Positions 6,460 to 7,219 of a stretch of DNA of 7,219 bases are shown here, piece by piece. A model generated the notes under the pieces. The model had not been told where the DNA came from, searched no databases, and was given only the letters and a program-made list of their open reading frames with translations. Each line of letters opens with the position of its first letter. Within the stretch, counting starts at the first letter, position 1. The position numbers and the translations under genes are program-made. The stretch is from positions 1 through 7,219 of the forward strand of contig CADCOL010000132.1 in assembly GCA_902803015.1 (NCBI GenBank). Direction: 5' to 3'. Source of the stretch: an uncultured Lachnospiraceae bacterium (GTDB taxonomy: Bacteria > Bacillota > Clostridia > Lachnospirales > Lachnospiraceae).

Positions 6460-7219
6460 TTAGTTTAATCCGGAAAAATATCCTTTGATGAATTCCTTCA
6501 TGGAATTCGGTATCTTGCTCTGGTTCATCTTCTGATATGCCTTGCCGGTATAATCACCGATAACCTGTTTGTATTCTTTCTGTTCTCCCTTCTGTGTCTT
6601 GGAATAGGGAGATTCGAATTTATCGGATTCACCGTTCTTATTTGCTTTACCGTGAATCTTTTCTTCCGGTCCGCCGCTGCCTTCTTCGAACATCATTACA
6701 TGCTCTCCGCCTTTGGCTCCGGGAGCTTCTTCCGCGTACTGGCTGCCGTTATACCAACCGTTGCCGCTGCCGCCGCCTTGCTGCTGACCGCCCTGGCCTT
6801 CCTGACCCTGACCCTGGCCCTGCTGTCCGCCCTGGCCCTGTTCACCGCCTTGTCCTTCCTGTCCTTGCTGACCGCCTTGCTGGCCTTCCTGACCGCCTTG
6901 CTGGCCTTCCTGGCCACCCTGCTGGCCGCCTTGTCCTTCCTGGCCGCCTTGCTGGCCTTCCTGACCACCCTGCTGACCTTGCTGGCCTTCCTGGCCACCC
7001 TGCTGGCCGCCTTGTCCTTCCTGACCGCCTTGCTGGCCTTCCTGACCGCCCTGCTGACCCTGCTGGCCGCCCTGCTGGCCTTGCTGGCCACCCTGCTGAC
7101 CCTGCTGGCCACCCTGCTGGCCTTGCTGGCCGCCCTGCTGGCCTTCCTGACCGCCCTGCTGACCCTGCTGGCCACCCTGCTGACCCTGCTGGCCGCCCTG
7201 CTGGCCTTGCTGGCCTTGC
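6460..7219 (-). CDS. Gln/Gly-repeat protein, C-terminal part (5' end cut by window)
   Basis: The frame ending in TAA at 6462-6460 stays open to the right edge (codons end at 7218), giving the last 252 residues. The first 147 contain only Gln, Gly and 11 Glu, based on the heptad GGQQGQQ; Glu variants such as GGQEGQQ become commoner toward the C-terminus. A linker of small, aromatic and acidic residues (GGGSGNGWYNGSQYAEEAP) follows, then a hydrophilic, charged region and an end of about 35 residues: YKQVIGDYTGKAYQKMNQSK, IPNSMKEFIKGYFSGLN. The final P-x4-F-I-K-x-Y-F pattern resembles, from memory, the ends of uncharacterised proteins encoded before MoxR genes in other Bacillota; this was not verified. 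No helix is visible here, though the missing N-terminus could hold membrane segments. An ATG at 6696 could suggest a separate 78-residue gene, but the frame continues upstream without a stop, so that ATG is internal. Repeat differences are mostly synonymous in this frame (GGC/GGT, CAG/CAA), supporting it. Function unknown. Confidence 0.85.
   Translation of the reverse strand, partial: QGQQGQQGGQQGQQGGQQGQQGGQEGQQGGQQGQQGGQQGQQGGQQGQQGGQQGQQGGQEGQQGGQEGQGGQQGGQEGQQGQQGGQEGQQGGQEGQGGQQGGQEGQQGGQEGQQGGQQGQEGQGGEQGQGGQQGQGQGQEGQGGQQQGGGSGNGWYNGSQYAEEAPGAKGGEHVMMFEEGSGGPEEKIHGKANKNGESDKFESPYSKTQKGEQKEYKQVIGDYTGKAYQKMNQSKIPNSMKEFIKGYFSGLN
6778..7219 (-). repeat. 21-base tandem repeat encoding GGQQGQQ heptads
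   Basis: About 440 bases consist of imperfect 21-base units that encode GGQQGQQ and variants on the minus strand. Units are most regular at the right edge (about 7021-7219) and more diverged toward 6778, where Glu codons and shortened units (GQEGQGG, GQGQGQ) interrupt the heptad. On the coding strand the tract is rich in G, C and A and poor in T. The array continues past the window, so its full copy number is unknown. Confidence 0.9.
6898..7023. repeat. Exact 45-base direct repeat 81 bases apart
   Basis: Bases 6898-6942 are identical to 6979-7023. Similarity continues for about 20 more bases with one mismatch. This is a higher-order duplication inside the Gln/Gly tract; 81 bases is 27 codons, so the frame is kept. 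It carries the irregular GQEGQGGQQGGQ stretch twice, showing that the array has grown by duplicating blocks larger than one heptad. Confidence 0.8.

Noticed and set aside
6460..6696. Separate small gene of 78 residues starting at the ATG at 6696
   Set aside because: The same frame is open upstream to the window edge and no convincing ribosome binding site precedes this ATG, so it is the C-terminus of the repeat protein.
6696..7175. Arg/Lys/Ala-rich 159-residue ORF on the minus strand
   Set aside because: It is an out-of-frame reading of the Gln/Gly repeat. Unit differences are silent in the Gln/Gly frame and not in this one, and the Gln/Gly frame continues into a non-repetitive C-terminus.
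6778..7219. CRISPR array
   Set aside because: The units are contiguous 21-base coding repeats with no unique spacers, and they translate to a regular heptad.

Overview
The window is one face of a tightly packed operon. Every gene is on the minus strand, so transcription runs from right to left (7219 to 1). Both ends are cut: the first gene lacks its 5' end beyond base 7219 and the last gene lacks its 3' end before base 1. Base composition looks moderate except in the repeat. Together with strong AAGGAG-type ribosome binding sites, one GTG start, and the gene families and order, this suggests a Clostridia-type Bacillota, perhaps a Lachnospiraceae gut or rumen bacterium. The taxonomy is inference from style, not from a marker gene.

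Layout in transcription order: (1) 7219-6460, the C-terminal part of a protein with a Gln/Gly repeat tract of at least 147 residues (heptad GGQQGQQ), followed by a charged, non-repetitive C-terminus of about 105 residues; (2) 6438-5449, a complete MoxR-family AAA+ ATPase; (3) 5429-4560, a complete soluble DUF58 protein with a von Willebrand A (VWA)-like fold; (4) 4544-2727, a complete BatA-like membrane-anchored VWA protein with a GTG start; (5) 2725-1, a large membrane protein with two VWA domains and a glutamine-amidotransferase-like (GATase-like) domain, open to the window edge at residue 908. The gaps between genes are 21, 19, 15 and 1 bases. No promoter, terminator, RNA gene, CRISPR array or mobile element was seen.

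How they may work together: MoxR ATPases paired with DUF58 and VWA proteins are generally regarded as chaperone-like modules that mature or assemble other protein complexes (methanol dehydrogenase MoxR, RavA-ViaA, the Bacteroides aerotolerance Bat operon). Here the ATPase and DUF58 protein should be cytoplasmic. The two large VWA proteins should expose their VWA, beta-sandwich and GATase-like domains outside the membrane. The client is not identifiable from the window.

The most unusual parts are the Gln/Gly repeat protein at the head of the module, whose true reading frame is easily missed because it has no start codon in the window, and the contrast between the two membrane VWA proteins: one has an apparently uninterrupted GATase-like domain, the other has a whole VWA domain placed inside it.
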